Source of the DNA: Dentipellis sp. KUC8613 | Taxonomy: Eukaryota; Basidiomycota; Agaricomycetes; Russulales; Hericiaceae | Length of the DNA: 64,000 bases | Direction of reading: 5' to 3' | NCBI GenBank assembly: GCA_002286715.1 | Contig: NSJX01000044.1 | Coordinates: 172,548 to 236,547 of the forward strand | Part shown: positions 45,042 through 57,538 of the stretch, one piece after another | Numbering within the stretch: the stretch's first letter is position 1 | Layout: every line of letters begins with the position of its first letter | Translations under genes and position numbers: made by a program | The notes under the pieces: generated by a model | The model's database searches: none | Told to the model about the DNA's origin: nothing | The model's input: the letters and a program-made list of their open reading frames with translations, nothing else

Positions 45042-48000
45042 TCAGATACCAACATGTATATACGTCGCCCATCGAGCAGGCTTCACATTTTCCCGCCGGA
45101 GTACCTGGATAGCTTCGTCCAGTGCATATGGAACTACGTCCATGTCCAAGATTCCCTCCGAAAACAAGTGTTTGTACACTATCTCTGCCACTGACGGCCC
45201 ATCAGCATCACCCATGCTCCTACGTACAGAAGCCAAGTCGTCAGCTCCTTCAATGCATTTTGAAATGACAACTCACCACATCGTGCCCACCACACTCTTA
45301 AACCCGACGAACATCATCGCAGCCGCCAGATGGACCGTCTGGTCAGGCTGGCCCTTGTCTCCTTTCGCCGTCTCGCAAGCACCCAAAAACGCGAACTGCG
45401 CACGCGGTAGCTGCATATCCATCAGCTTGGACAGTGTCAGCCGACCGCCATCGAGCACAAACCCGCTCTCCAAAGCGTCATTGGCGTTCTGTTGGCCATG
45501 GCAGGCGAAGTGTACAAGAGATGCATCTCCCAGGGCCTGGACCGTTGACGAAAGAGTGCTACCAGTCTCATCAGTGGCGGGCAAGATAAGATTCTGGGCG
45601 GGCACAATGTTCTTGATGGCTTCGATCTCGCGTTTAACACCCGGCAGGGACATCCACCCTGTGACACTGGAGCCAGAAGTTATCAGAAGCCGCTGATCGT
45701 CCCGTTCCACGGTTCTTGCTCTTCGACGTGCGTCGCGCAATGCAGAGAGTGTAGGTGTATACGACGAGACCACATAGTCGGAGCAGGCATCCAGGTCGCC
45801 ATGGCTATAGCGTCCTGCAGCATGCAATGGCAGGAAAGTGAAACTTCCGGTCGGACACCACCAAAGTCGAGGGCGCTTCCGACCTTCGGGATTCTGTTTC
45901 TACGGAGAGAGAATATTGTTTCGCTCAACGGCACCTCATGAATTTAAGGTTCAGCGTACCTCGAATTTCAATGCTCTCATGATGGGCTCAACTATCTTGA
46001 CCCACAGCTCTTCAAAATATGCCTCGCTGTCGACGTGGTCGAAGTTCACCGCTTGTGAATATCGTGTCGTCTCTTCAGCATCTCGGTTCCTGATGGCACG
46101 TAGCTGAATCTTCTCCTTCAAATCGGCGCCTAACCGCTGGACCCGGCCTTCGCTGATTAAGGAGAGCTCGACCTGCAGAGCAGCTTTTGGGGCCGTGATG
46201 ACGATGGCACGACAGCACAATCTGTTCGCAAGCAGCACGACGACGGGTCCGTTTTCTGCTACCTCTGACAACGAGGAAAACGTCTCTCCGAGCAAGAAAC
46301 GATCGAAGCCTGGCTGCGAACTCCTGATACTCTGGAGCACGTTCTCAAATTCCTCGCCTAGTTGGCGCCTTCGGGCGAGGTGACGCTCCGCGACAACTTC
46401 ATCGGCAACTCGGACATCGGTCGGGAAAAGGTCTGATTTCTGCCGCCCATAGTCATCTTTGGCGCTCAGCTCCTGGGATATCCGTGTGAGGTCCTCGGCA
46501 AGATCAGGATTCACTGCATGCAGATCGTCAAATTCAAAGCGCAGTCGGAGCGCTTGCGACCAAAACACCGCCCGGCCCTCTTCCAAGATCTCAAGGGCAT
46601 CCTCCGGCCTATCCAGGAGTAGAAAATGGCTGGCGCCGGCGGTGCTCAGATTCCCACTTGCCCTTAGAGACGACAGTCGTTCCTGGATTGAAAGGTCCAG
46701 TGCGGCTATTTGTGGGAGAAGGCGGACGGCCTCGCGATAATCCGCGGCCAGCTTTCCACGCCTCACGGGCGAGCCCAACTCTGAACCGTGCATGAGCTCC
46801 GCGGACTCGGCTCTGGTGAAGCACACGATGGCATCGTCCACCCTCTCGCGTGGCGGGCAGCTCGAGTCTGCCAGGGCCTCCGCCAGAAGGTCCAGCGCAT
46901 GCTTAGCAGTTGTCGAATCCGCATGATAGTGTCCAGCAAGGGACATGAGATATTTAGGACGCCCGCGGCTGCCAATAGGGGTCATCTCGACACATCGTTT
47001 TAGTGTCTTCAGGGCGGCTTCGCGGTCGGTATCGTCATTTCTATCGCTGCCACGCATATGAAGAGCGGAATACAAGTCAAACAGAGATCGTGGGTAGCCT
47101 TCGTGGCTGCTCGACCTTTCTTGAACGAGACGCGCGAACACCGACACGGCTTCATCGAGATCGCCTTTGAGGCCGAGTTGCTCGTAGCAGGCCAGGAGAC
47201 AGTGTCCCAGCATCGACAGCGTGAACATTCCATCTGGATCGTCCTCCGATCTCGCTTCACCGGCCCCTCGAAGAAGAACTTTGGCCTCCTGGAGATCGTC
47301 CTTCTTCCGTGATACCTCGAACCGATCCATGAGTGCGTCCGCGAGGTTCGTCATTGACCCGGCGCGCTCCCACCCACCCTGCAAGAAGTCTAGACAATCG
47401 CGATATAACGTGATAGCCTCGTTGATGTCCGCCAGCCTGCGATAATGCCTCCCGCGCTCGATGAGCGAGCAGGCAAGGTTATGCATCGACATCGGCCGCT
47501 GGATGCTGTCCTTCGGTCTCAAGCTCAGCGCTTCGCGATGCATAGTGACGGCCTCGTCCAGGTCAGACATATTTCCGTAGAAGCGGAACCGGTCGTTCAG
47601 AAATACGCCCAGTGTCGTCAACGAGTTCGAGCGATTGTGGTGCCCATAAAGTCTCAGCGAGAGAGCCTCTTCCTGCAGCCGGATGGCCTCGTCCAAGTCC
47701 TCGCGGCTGCCGATGTGCTGAAACCGCGAAAACAGGGCGACTGCGAGATGGTCCAGGGAGCCTGCGCGTTCGCGGTGGCCTGGCGCGAGTGTCTGCAGCG
47801 CGCGCCGCGCTAGGTCAACTGCTTCATCCATGTCGCTCAGTGCCCCGTATTCTTTGAACCGGTCGCTGACGCACGTGCTGAGGATCAGCAGGTACTCGAA
47901 TTGGTCGTCGCTGTCGGCTGCGAGGTGGGCAAGTGCGCTGCGGAGGACGTCAGTCGCCTTGTCCAAGCCATTGCGGCTTTCTGGGTCTTCGGAATTCCGA

Positions 48001-49508
48001 TATTTGATGCGGAGAGCTTCTCCAAGAAGCTTCAGTGACTCAGGATAGTCAGGATCGTCCTCTGTCAGCGCATTCGTGAGTTGGTTACATAGCGAGATTT
48101 CTTCTTCGAGATCTTTGAGATCGCTGAACCGGTCATAACGAACAGCAAGTGATTTGATGCAGTGGAAAAGGGCAGATCTGTCTGTCTGAACAAGGGAAAG
48201 ACTCATGGACGAGCGAAGAGCGTTAAGAGCATCGTCTAGATCGTGATGATCGCCATTGTGATCATAACGGCTGTCCAAAGCACGGGCGAGATACTCAAGC
48301 ACTTCTGGTTTTGAGCGGTGGTCGTTCGGCAAGAGTGTCAGTGAGTCCTGGAACATAGAGATCGCCTCATCAAGATCCTCAGGACTGTGCAGTGCTCGAC
48401 TTCGGTCGAGAAGACATTCGCCGATGCTGCGCAAGTACGTCCAGCGCTGTTTATGATCATTCGCGATCAGTGACAGAGCTTCTTTCTTCAGCAGGATAGC
48501 CTCGTCCAAGTCAACTGTACGGTCCGTCTCATAGAAGCGATTTTTGAGTGAGATGTGAAGTGAGTTCAAAGTCCTGAGGCGGTCTTTGTGACCCGGTGGC
48601 TGACAAGCTAATGCTTTGTGGTTGAAGGCTATAGATTGATCGAGGTCTTGCAAGTCGCCATCCATGGAGAACCGATTGAAATAACAGAGAGCAAGCTCGT
48701 AGGTATATGCAGTGCGGTCGGGGCTGTTTGGCTGATACGCTTCAACGGCCTCTTCGTACAGACCTATAGCTCGACCCAGGCCAGAGCTATTGCCCGATTC
48801 AAGAGCACAATCGCGACATGCAAGGGCAAGAGCAGTCACCGATTGCAGATGATTTTCATGACCCACCGGCCGCAAGTACAACGCTTCTTGTAGCAGTGAT
48901 ATTGCTTCACGTATATGGTATATATTATTGGAGACCTGGAACTGGTTACCGAGCTGGCGGCCAAGTTCGTCAAGAGAGATATCGCGACGGGGATCACCCT
49001 CGGGAGTGAGTGCAAGAGCTCTGCGGAGGACGACAATTGCATTGTCTACGTCTTCTGGCTCCCCACGGCGATATAACGCACGGCCAAGCGCTTGTAGCTG
49101 GTCCCACAGGGCCGCCTGCACCTGGGTATCGTCTTCATCGCACAGATCGACTGCCTTCTGCCTGATGTTGATAACTTCGTCGAGGTCTGGCGCATTTCCA
49201 GAAAGTCGGAAACGGTGCATCAAAGCATCGCCAAGCTCTGAGAGAAAGAATAATCGTTCCGACGCCGGCAGGGTGCTGGGAAAGTCGGAAGTGGCCTGCG
49301 AACAGATGGTTATGAGTTCATCGAGGTCCGCTGGGTGGCGGAGGTCGTCCCATTGTCGTCTCAGCCGCAGAATCATTTCATTTGAGGATACATCAGTCCT
49401 ATGAGCTTCTTCGCTGGGATCTTGGGCAAGTTCCCTGCCGTGCAGACTCGGAGGACTGTCATTGAGTCTAAGAGCAGGAGATGTCCAGAGAACTACACAC
49501 CCGATCAT
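45042..49508 (-). CDS. TPR-CHAT protein (caspase-like protease domain), copy 2
   Basis: Exons 45960..49508, 45277..45899 and 45042..45219 on the minus strand; 1449 residues. About 18 or more TPR-like units of the form (N/D)DLDEAI...EALSL.P..H..R...L..L fill residues 60-950, followed by a helical linker (ILEEGRAVFWSQALRLRFEFDDL). The CHAT domain starts at LWWCPTGSFTFLPLHAAGRY; the dyad is intact, with His in LVHFACHG (about 1317) and Cys in FLGACETA (about 1358), then GFKSVVGTMWSMGDADGPSVAEIVYKHL split by the last intron, and RWATYIHVGI at the end. It is a divergent paralogue of the gene at 35439-38461, with a much longer repeat array. It converges with the carboxylase gene, 115 bp apart. Role as for other fungal TPR-CHAT proteins unknown; proteolytic activation of an effector is a reasonable guess. 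Confidence 0.9.
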
Positions 49509-50262
49509 GGTCAGTGCTGCGATCTAGTGCACCATGGACACCAACCTTGTCGAAACAAGATGCACGTTCTCCGAACAAGAGAGCAAATGGGCATTGGACT
49601 ACTGGTGCACAGAGCGAGTCCGCCTGCAAGCATTGAACTGCACGGTGAGATGCTATTACGTAACGCTACACGCACTCTCCGCACGCGACCAGGGGCGGCT
49701 GTTCTAGTCGTTCAATCCTCCATTTCGACAGGTACAAAATGACTCCGGCTCGCTATCAACTACGACATGGCATGCGGGACCACTGCGAAATCTTAATCGG
49801 GCGTCACTGCAATGGCGGCGGCGGCTGGACTCATGCAGAATAGTACCAGGTGATTATAGCGCTGGTGACAAGTTTACTACGACACGATGATGAGGGCCCT
49901 CCAGGCCGAATCTTGTGCTGGTTGTCAGTTATGCTTGTGTTGCGAGACCCTCGACTGGCACAGTTCCATAACCATAGCAATATTGCGAGTTATTTTAGTT
50001 GGTCATTTTCGATTCTCATCAATGCCACAGTATATGCCAGTGCTTATTTCTTTGTGGCTCCAGCAGATGCTACCTGCTTTGGCTATGCCGAGGGCAAATG
50101 TGGTCATAGGCGTGCATGAAATGTGTTCACTCGAACAGACTCGGCATGTCTGTTTCCATGTACGGAGCGTGTACCACTTGGAATCCATACTCGAGGCGTA
50201 TAAAAAACAGTCTGCCTCGAACCGACGAGCCACCCTCGTATTAAACATTGCCCGCGGAAGCC
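49509..50262. other. Intergenic, 0.75 kb, with a short MYND-gene remnant
   Basis: Divergent promoters of the TPR-CHAT copy 2 gene and the MYND gene. At about 49823-49852 the sequence GGCGGCTGGACTCATGCAGA (then ATAGTACCAGGTGA) resembles the 3' coding end and splice donor of the MYND gene at 51080-51110, suggesting a decayed duplicate. No intact gene. Confidence 0.45.
50198..50204 (+). promoter_or_regulatory. TATA box of the MYND gene
   Basis: TATAAAA lies 65 bp before the ATG at 50263. Assigned from sequence and spacing. Confidence 0.5.
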
Positions 50263-51214
50263 ATGCGTTCACTCAGCTTTCCAATAGTATCCTCCGAACT
50301 GCCCATGTACCACAACGCTGGCATACCGCTCCATACTCATCGCCACTGCAAGAACTGCCTCAAGGTGGCGAGATGCGAGGGGCTCAAGCTCTTCCGCTGC
50401 ACCGCCTGCATGATCAACAACTACTGCGTACGTCCCCGCCAGCAGCCTTCATCGTGTCCACCAGCTCAGACACCCTCAGTCTCGAGAATGCCAGAGAAAG
50501 CACTGGCCCGCGCACAAGGCGGAGTGCAAATACAGTGCCCGCCTGCGCGCGGAGGTGACAGCAGCCATGAGCGACCAGGCGTGGGTCGACTTCACGTCCT
50601 GGATCGAGTTCCACCACACGTCGCTCATCAACTGCGCCGCGGCCGCCATCAACCTCCGCGAGAACCCCGGCGCGGACGCGGACCGCTTCCTCGCCGTGTG
50701 TGTGCATTACTGCAACGCACCCGGCGACCCCATGGAGCGGCGCTTCTGCGTGCAGTCTGCGTTCTCCGTCGACCTGCGGGACCAGGGCCACGACCCCGCG
50801 ACTGTGGCAAAAATGCGGAGCATGCAGGCTTCGCGGCTGTCCATCGTCGAGATGGGGAAGAAGCGGCTGGAGGCGAGGTATGCAGGCACCGGCACGTATA
50901 TCGTCTATGCGGACTTCGACACGTACAAGTTCCCGTATGCGAAGGCGTTTGCGATCGACCGCGACGTCGCGTCCGCGCGCAGGAATCCGGACTGGGCGCC
51001 GCTGCTGGTGGAGTACATCACGCAGGGTAAGAAGCCGCGCTTCTGCTGTGGAAAGTTGGAGGAGGGCGGCTGTTGCTGTGGCGGCTGGACACATGCGGAG
51101 TACCAGGTGAGGACGGTGCGCTTTGGTTTCTGCGTCCTAGGGTAGCTCACACTGTGATGGCGGCAGGATCACTATGAGCAAGTGAAGCGCGAGAGCAGGG
51201 CTGACCAGGGATAA
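50263..51214 (+). CDS. MYND-type zinc-finger protein
   Basis: Exons 50263..50427, 50480..51106 and 51167..51214; 279 residues. The MYND finger spans about residues 28-73: HCKNC, ARC, FRCTAC, NNYC, then after the first intron SRECQRKHWPAHKAEC, giving the full C/H ligand set split by the intron. The rest (WVDFTSWIEFHHTSLINCAAAAINLRENPG, FAIDRDVA, CCGKLEEGGCCCGGWTHAEY) matches uncharacterised agaricomycete MYND proteins. MYND fingers bind proline-rich peptides and work in protein-protein contacts; many such stand-alone genes exist in mushroom genomes. No SET domain is present, so it is not a methyltransferase. The last intron is placed by the Q/DHYEQVKRE continuation. Confidence 0.85.
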
Positions 51215-51702
51215 CACGCTACAGGCGCCCACTTTCTCTTATATACTTGATTTTTGCAAATGTGTCTGTGTTATATACTCGAATAGAGAATAAGTGCGAT
51301 GGTTTATCAGGTGGGATGTCCTGAGGCACCGTGGAGGAGGACTGCAAATTCGGAACCAGGAATGAAGAGTATGACGCAGGAGCATCTGTCCCGTTGCTCA
51401 GTCGTGCAATTGAAATGTATCTAGCGACGTACGTACCCGAGTGGACGACCGAATTCGGAGTGTTACAGTTTTAACGTGAGTTAGCTTGCGCATTGACGAC
51501 AAACGTCAAGCGATCCCAGAGATCTAGGAGCCCTGATAGCCTTCGCCCGTAGTCGACTGACGTTCGTGGAGGTGAAAGGAAAGACGGCACGAGGAGAAGA
51601 AAGTACTGGAATCTAGAATTGATGAGGAAGGTACACGTGCCGACTGCTATATATCACCGCATCACCCTTCGAGGCATGTCAATGGCAGCTAGAAGATTAT
51701 GG

Positions 51703-52134
51703 ATGAACGCATGTTGGCTACGGACGAGTGGTCCATTCTTCAAAAGGTGGTCTGTACATTGGCTTTGAGCCAGAGTGGCAGGATTCAGGCGTAGACGTAT
51801 CTGATCATTGCAGAAGATTCGGAGCTTACGGTGGCTACGGGCAGTCTGCGTACGACAGGGACAAAGTGCTCGTCATCTATTATAAGGAGGACAGATGATA
51901 CAACTGTTAGCTGTAGGCCGAAGCTCCTGCCTCGAGGCTTGGTCGAGTTTCGCGTACGTTCCTACCTGATGTCCTCACTCGAGCTCGAGCATCGAAGCCC
52001 GTGTGCTTCCATGGCATGCAAGCCGGTAAGAGGCGAGCATACTGCTGGGGCAGTGGTACGCGCTGCGGCTATGAGACGGGTGTCAATCCGAGATGACATC
52101 TGTACGGATGGGTGTCGACACGAGGGAACGAAAG
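51703..52134 (+). repeat. Direct duplication of about 0.43 kb, copy A
   Basis: Shares ordered blocks with copy B at 52441-52848: TTTGAGCCAGAGTGGCAGG, GCCTCGAGGC, CGTACGTTCCTACCT or its variant, GTGTGCTTCCATG, GCGCTGCGGCT and TCCGAGATGACATCTGT. Overall similarity is moderate with indels, so the duplication is not recent. No coding potential. Confidence 0.8.
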
Positions 52135-52440
52135 GTCCTTCGCTTGGTGCGTGATCGGTAACAGGGTGTTGGTTGTACTACAGGGCAGAATCGGTCATAG
52201 CTAGGAGAGTCCGCCGCAGGCGGACTCAGTTCCCTTTTGCCCATCGTCTTCCATGAGGCATGTGCATGTGAGGATTGTGGATCGAAGCTGGATTGGCAAG
52301 GGCTATTTAGAAGTCGTTCTGTGCTGTTTTCCGACGCGAGAGTGCCGACCACGACGACACACCTTTCACCATGTCGGCGCCTTCGCCTCTCGTGGTCTGC
52401 TCCCACCCACGACGCGTCAACGGTAGTCAGAGAACCATTG

Positions 52441-52848
52441 ATGAACACACGTTGGTCAAGGACAAGGGTTCCGTTCTTCAGAAGCTGAGATGTACATTTG
52501 CTTTGAGCCAGAGTGGCAGGCTTGAGGCGTAGATTGATTTTATTATTGCGAGAGATATCAACAAAGTTCTGAGCCTACAGAAGTTATGTGCTGCCGCAAC
52601 AGAAGGATGTTCGTAATCGAAAGAGGAACCGATGATGCAAAGGTTGAAGGGATGACGCAGACTCCTGCGCATGCCTCGAGGCGTGTTGTGGTTCCGTGTA
52701 CGTTCCTACCTCCATCGAAGCGCTTGTGCTTCCATGCGAGTAAGGCAGGAAGAGGCGAGAAAATCGCTAGAGCGCTGCGGCTCTAGGGCGGATGTCAGTC
52801 CGAGATGACATCTGTCCGAGTGAGTGTTGACATAAGAAAACGAAAGAG
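52441..52848 (+). repeat. Direct duplication of about 0.43 kb, copy B
   Basis: Second copy of the unit at 51703-52134, same orientation, offset about 0.72 kb. Ends about 130 bp before the Msb1-like start codon. Confidence 0.8.
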
Positions 52849-52982
52849 GGGATGAACAAGCTATGTGAGTATGGAGAAAAGAGAACAAGGAGTGCCTTGC
52901 GACGGAGAGGCGGGAGCGGGAGATGCCGAGGGACAAGCCAGCTCAGGAAAGCGTCGTCGACTTGCTCCTCCTCGTCCCCCTC

Positions 52983-55900
52983 ATGCCCAGTCTATTCTCT
53001 CGTGCCCGTACCGCGTCCACCCCTTCCAAAGCACAAAAGAATTCTCAGCTCGCCGACGTCGTCGCCTACGACGAGTTTGGCCGTGTCGCCAGCCGCGGCT
53101 CGGGTCGTGGCATCAATCTCAGCACCCCCGGCAAGCGCGACAAGAAAAAGGACAAGGACAAGGAAAAGGAAAAGGACCGCCTTCGCGCCCGCACCCTCAG
53201 CTCATCCAAGGCAAGAGCCAAGGGGCCTTCTCTAGACGAGTCGGAGGATGCGGGGCCTCCAGATGGCAGCTTCTTCGCCCTTCATCTCGACCCTCCCAAG
53301 TTCCCCGACTCTCCCGACACCGACGAGACCACTGCCTACGGCTATCTTTCCTTCCAGCGCCACGTCGTCCTCGGGCTTCCAGAGGCAGAGCGTCTCGTCA
53401 GGACTGTCGCCGACGCCCTCTCCACTCGCGGCCTCACCACGCCCTTCATCTTCTCCAGTCTTGCCCTCGACATCAATGCCGCTGGTGTCCGCCGTCTCGT
53501 GCGTACCTTCCTCGCCACCTGCGGTCCCTCCGCTTCCTCGGCCACCGAACGCGCTTGGCAAGACGAAACTCGCTTCGCCGGCCCACACGAGCTCGGGATC
53601 TGTCTGAGGTGGGGTTTGGCGCGCATCGTCCGCGTCGCAGGCGGTCACGCCGTACGGGGGCTCGTCCCATGGGAGAACTACGTCGCGTGGAGCGAAAATG
53701 AAGTCGGTGAGCATTATTCCCGTCGTCGAGTCCCATCTTGCGGCATATCACTAGCGCGGTCAGGGGGCGCGTGGCAGCGCTGATATGACCCTGCACAGTG
53801 CCGACCGAGCCTGCATGACATCTAATCATGCCTACTACGTCCTCCTTTTTACACTTTCTCTTGTGCTCGGCTGACGCTCTCGTATTCAAGCGCTCAACTA
53901 TCCTCCCGCCTACTTTGGCGCATTCCTGGAACCCCTCCAACCCATCGTTCGTTCAATTCTCACCGTCGTCCTCTCGCTCCTTGCTCGCCTCACCGCCCAC
54001 TCTGCCTCGTCGGGCCATACACCACCGACCCTCTCCCCACTCTTTGGCCCCTTGCTCTTCGGCCTTGGCCCGGCTGCGCTTCCCTTCCACCATACCTACG
54101 TGCACTATCTCCGCGCAACCACCGCAACCGAGCACATCCTCCTCGCATTCATCCGCTGGCAGGACGCAGACAAGAGCGTCGGCAGCGCCGCCGGCCTCGG
54201 CGTGCCCACGCGCCTCAAGGACTGGATCCGCGGCTACCCCGCCATGCTCCCTGCCCCGGCCGCCCGCACCCAGAAGGAGCGCATGGGCCCACGGCGCGGC
54301 GCGCGCACCGTCCGCGTCGTCGGCGTGCGCCGCAACGTGCGCATGTACACGCCCGACCTCGTGCGCACCGCCTCCACGTGGGCGACGCCACCGCGCGGGC
54401 CCCCGCCGCAGCAACCGCCCTCCCAGGGCGCGCTCGCGGGCTCCCGCGAGTGGGCCCGCGTCGCCCCGCCCACGCTCAAACTCCCGCCGCGCTATGCCGA
54501 CGCGTACCGCAAGCGCATGGACCTCCCGCCGAACGTGCACCCGCAGACCGGCCCGGGCGGGCTGCGCAACGCGCCCTCGACGGCCTCGACGGCGACGTCG
54601 AGCAGCCTCTCGGACGACGATCCGTTCGGGCTCGGGCTCGCCAAGGGCGCGGCCGGGGACGAGCGGTTCCGCAGCCTGACAGACCTCAAGTGGGGCGAGT
54701 TTGAGCAGATGGGCTTCGGCGTGCTCGCCGCGGACGAGAAGAAGCTGCAGTTCGACCTCACCGAGAGCGCGCGGACGGCGCGTGCGGCGAAGCGCACGAC
54801 GCTGACGTGGACGGACTTTTCGTCGTCCGGGTTCTCGCGCACCGACGCGCCGCTGAACGCGACGCTCCAGTTCAGCACCCCCGTCGCAAGCACGATCCAG
54901 TCGTGGCCGACACACCAGGCGGAGCTCGCGCGCAAGCTCAAGAAGACGGAGAAGAGCCTCCCGCCGTTCGGGTGGGACACGGAGCCGGTGATCGGGGCGG
55001 AGGAAGTCGTCGAGGAGGCGTTTTTGGATGTATTTTGTGACCTTGTGTATGGTGGCGGCTGGATGGATCTCGAGCGCGCAGAAGAGGTGGATCGCGAGTG
55101 CAATTGGGCGCTGGTGCGTGCACTCGATCTCTGCTGTCCTTTACCATTCTCACGGCCTTGCAGGTTGAATACAAAGCGATGCCTGTCGCAAAGACGACCG
55201 CGACAGCGGGCAACGGCGACCCACGCACAAGCAGTACCATATTTCTATTTGAGGAGTTTGTCCCACTGGAGTATCGTCAACAACTCTCTGCCGGTCTCAA
55301 GCCACGCCCACGACTCGCGTCTCTCTTTTCACCCGGCAAGAGCAAACAGTGGAAGCCTGCGGCTACTCTCAACGGCCGACCGTACGTCATCGGACATGTC
55401 CCCTCCAGCCCGTCAGTTCGCGAAGTCGAGTTCGAGCGGCTGTTGCGCGGAAACGCCAGCGCGACGAAGATCATGTCTCTCGACCAGAACGGCGGCGTCA
55501 AAACCGCGACACAGGTGCCTCCGCCAGAGGCTGCACGCAGCCCCACCCCACGCGGCAACCCTGTCGTCAACAACACCCTGTATCTCAGCCCCAGCCGCGA
55601 GGGTTTCCTGGCACGGTCGCCCTCGCCCTCGACACCCACCGGCAAGAAGTCGCGTTTTCGGCTCCCGGTGCCCATGAGCTCGACGAGCTCGCGGACATCG
55701 GGACTACCTCCGTCGGAATACGAGAACGTGGATTTTGAGACGCGGCTGGCGAGCTACAGCGACGACGAGCTGAACGGCGGCGGGCCCAAGTCGCGCGCGC
55801 AGCGCAGGCGGTCGCGGGATGACGCTTGGGTCGATATACTCGTCGCGAGCAACAGTCGGCGCATGGGCGGCCAGGACGCGGAGCTGCGCTCGCCACTCAA

Positions 55901-56798
55901 GGGCGGTATTTCGGACCCAGAGCTCGCCAGCCAGGAGGTTGCTCAGGCCCTTGCCGCCGTGCGCGGGCACCCAGCGTCCGACGACGAGGACGACATCGAA
56001 CCGATGCATGTTCCGAGCCAGCGCGAGTCGCATGCATCAGAGACGCCGGACGCCAGTATCCTCGAAGAGACGCGCACGGACGTGGGAGACTTGGACGAGG
56101 ACGAAGAGGCAATGAAGGAGCGGGAGCAGCGGCTGGCACAGGCGGCACAGCTGCGGCAGCGGCTGAGCTACTTTGACCTGCACCCAGACCGCAGGCAGGC
56201 GCTCCGCCCGACAAACGAAGATGACCAGGACCAGGACCCGCGGCAGCTGCTAGCGCGCCGTTCAATAGACAGCGCAGATTATCGCCACTCGGCGATGCCC
56301 TCGGGCTCGATCGACGGCGACTTTGAACCAGCAGAGCCCTCGCCTGGGCTGGAGATGCCCGACTACAGGCTAAGCACCGGACTCAGCGCGAACGGTGCGC
56401 CCTCGAAGAAGGACTCGACGACGCTCCCCGCTCTCATGACCGCCGCCCCTCCCGCGGATGCGGCCAAGTCGGCGAGCCCTGGCGGTGCAGCAAGCAGGAC
56501 TGCTGCACTCATCGAGATGTACCGTGAGCGTGAGCGCCTGGCGACCAGCTCACCGTCGCGAATCCCCGTCGCGCAGAAAGCGGCGGCGGCGCCCTTCCCG
56601 AAGAAGCAGGACGCGCCACTTCCTGCGCCCCCTGCGCCCTCACACTCCCCCTCCCCCCCACCATCGACGATCGACGAACCGGAAGGCGATTACATGGAGC
56701 CGCCCCGGCTGGATTTTGACGAGGGGCGTCAGAGCCCGTACCGCTACGTGCACGGCGCCCCATTACACAATGTCGTTGAAGAGGAGGAGGAAGAGTGA
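52983..56798 (+). CDS. Msb1/Mug8-like morphogenesis protein (DUF1708 domain)
   Basis: Exons 52983..53706, 53891..55113 and 55164..56798; 1193 residues from MPSLFSRARTAS, a start typical of the family (an in-frame ATG at 52923 adds 20 residues). The N-terminal region has ADVVAYDEFGRVASRGS and a K/D/E-rich low-complexity tract. The Msb1/Mug8 domain covers about residues 90-420 with FLATCGPS, WENYVAWSENEV and NYPPAYFGAFLEPLQPIVRSIL, a RhoGAP-related fold. The C-terminal half is disordered (Ser/Pro/Glu-rich), ending in a run of Glu. Yeast Msb1 links Cdc42/Rho signalling and glucan synthesis at sites of polar growth. Good match by motif memory; exact orthology not tested. Confidence 0.8.
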
Positions 56799-57538
56799 GC
56801 ATCTGCGGTGTGGGGCCCTTGAAACAGGCCCCGCTGCTCACACCTCTGCAAGGTCTTGGTCTTTGATTTAGGTTGCATCTACGCGCTTCTTTATTCTGGT
56901 AGGTTGCTGCTTGTTCCGTTTTCTCATGCACCGGATCGTGCCGTTCCTGTTGTCCTTGCTTCTTCCCTCCCTCCCTCCTTCTCTCGATCTGGTCTTGTAC
57001 ATAGTCGTAGCCGCTGGGGCGGACGTCTGCTACCTCACCATCCACACACTCGTTGCCCATACATACATACATACTCCAAACCTATACCAGCCTGGCGCAG
57101 GATACCTCATACACTCCGTTTTATAGTTTACAATTTTACGTTTACACTTGCATTTTCCTGTTTTCCGCTCGCTCCCCACCTCCGTTCTTGGCCTGCGCTC
57201 GCCCTCTCTCGTCGTCTATACATACATGCGTGCAGTTATGTTGTCCTTAATCTGTGAATGGACCGGTTGCTCTTATATGGTTCGAGGCCGAGTACGGCCG
57301 GGGGGCTTCGCACTGTACATCCCGGATGCTCTGTTATTTATCGCGAGCACACGGATTGCTTCATGTATACAGCCGGGGGCACACAGTTGGCTTCCTTCAA
57401 ATATCACATGCTTTCCTCACTCGCCCACACACGGTCTTCAGCAAACAGCAATGCATTGCGCGAGATATTATTACCGTGAGATTGCAATAGATAAAAGTTA
57501 AGACAAGCGCAAGGGGAGCAGAACGGGTGCCGGGTGAG
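56799..57538. other. Convergent intergenic, 0.74 kb
   Basis: Shared 3' region of the Msb1-like and cyclophilin genes. Pyrimidine-rich, with ACATACATACATAC at about 57060. No gene seen. Confidence 0.5.

Larger units (their letters stand above)
51215..52982. other. Intergenic, 1.8 kb, containing a direct duplication
   Basis: No gene recognised. Most of it consists of the two copies listed as a repeat (51703-52134 and 52441-52848). The second copy lies directly before the Msb1-like gene and probably overlaps its promoter. An in-frame upstream ATG at 52923 could extend that gene by 20 residues. Confidence 0.5.
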
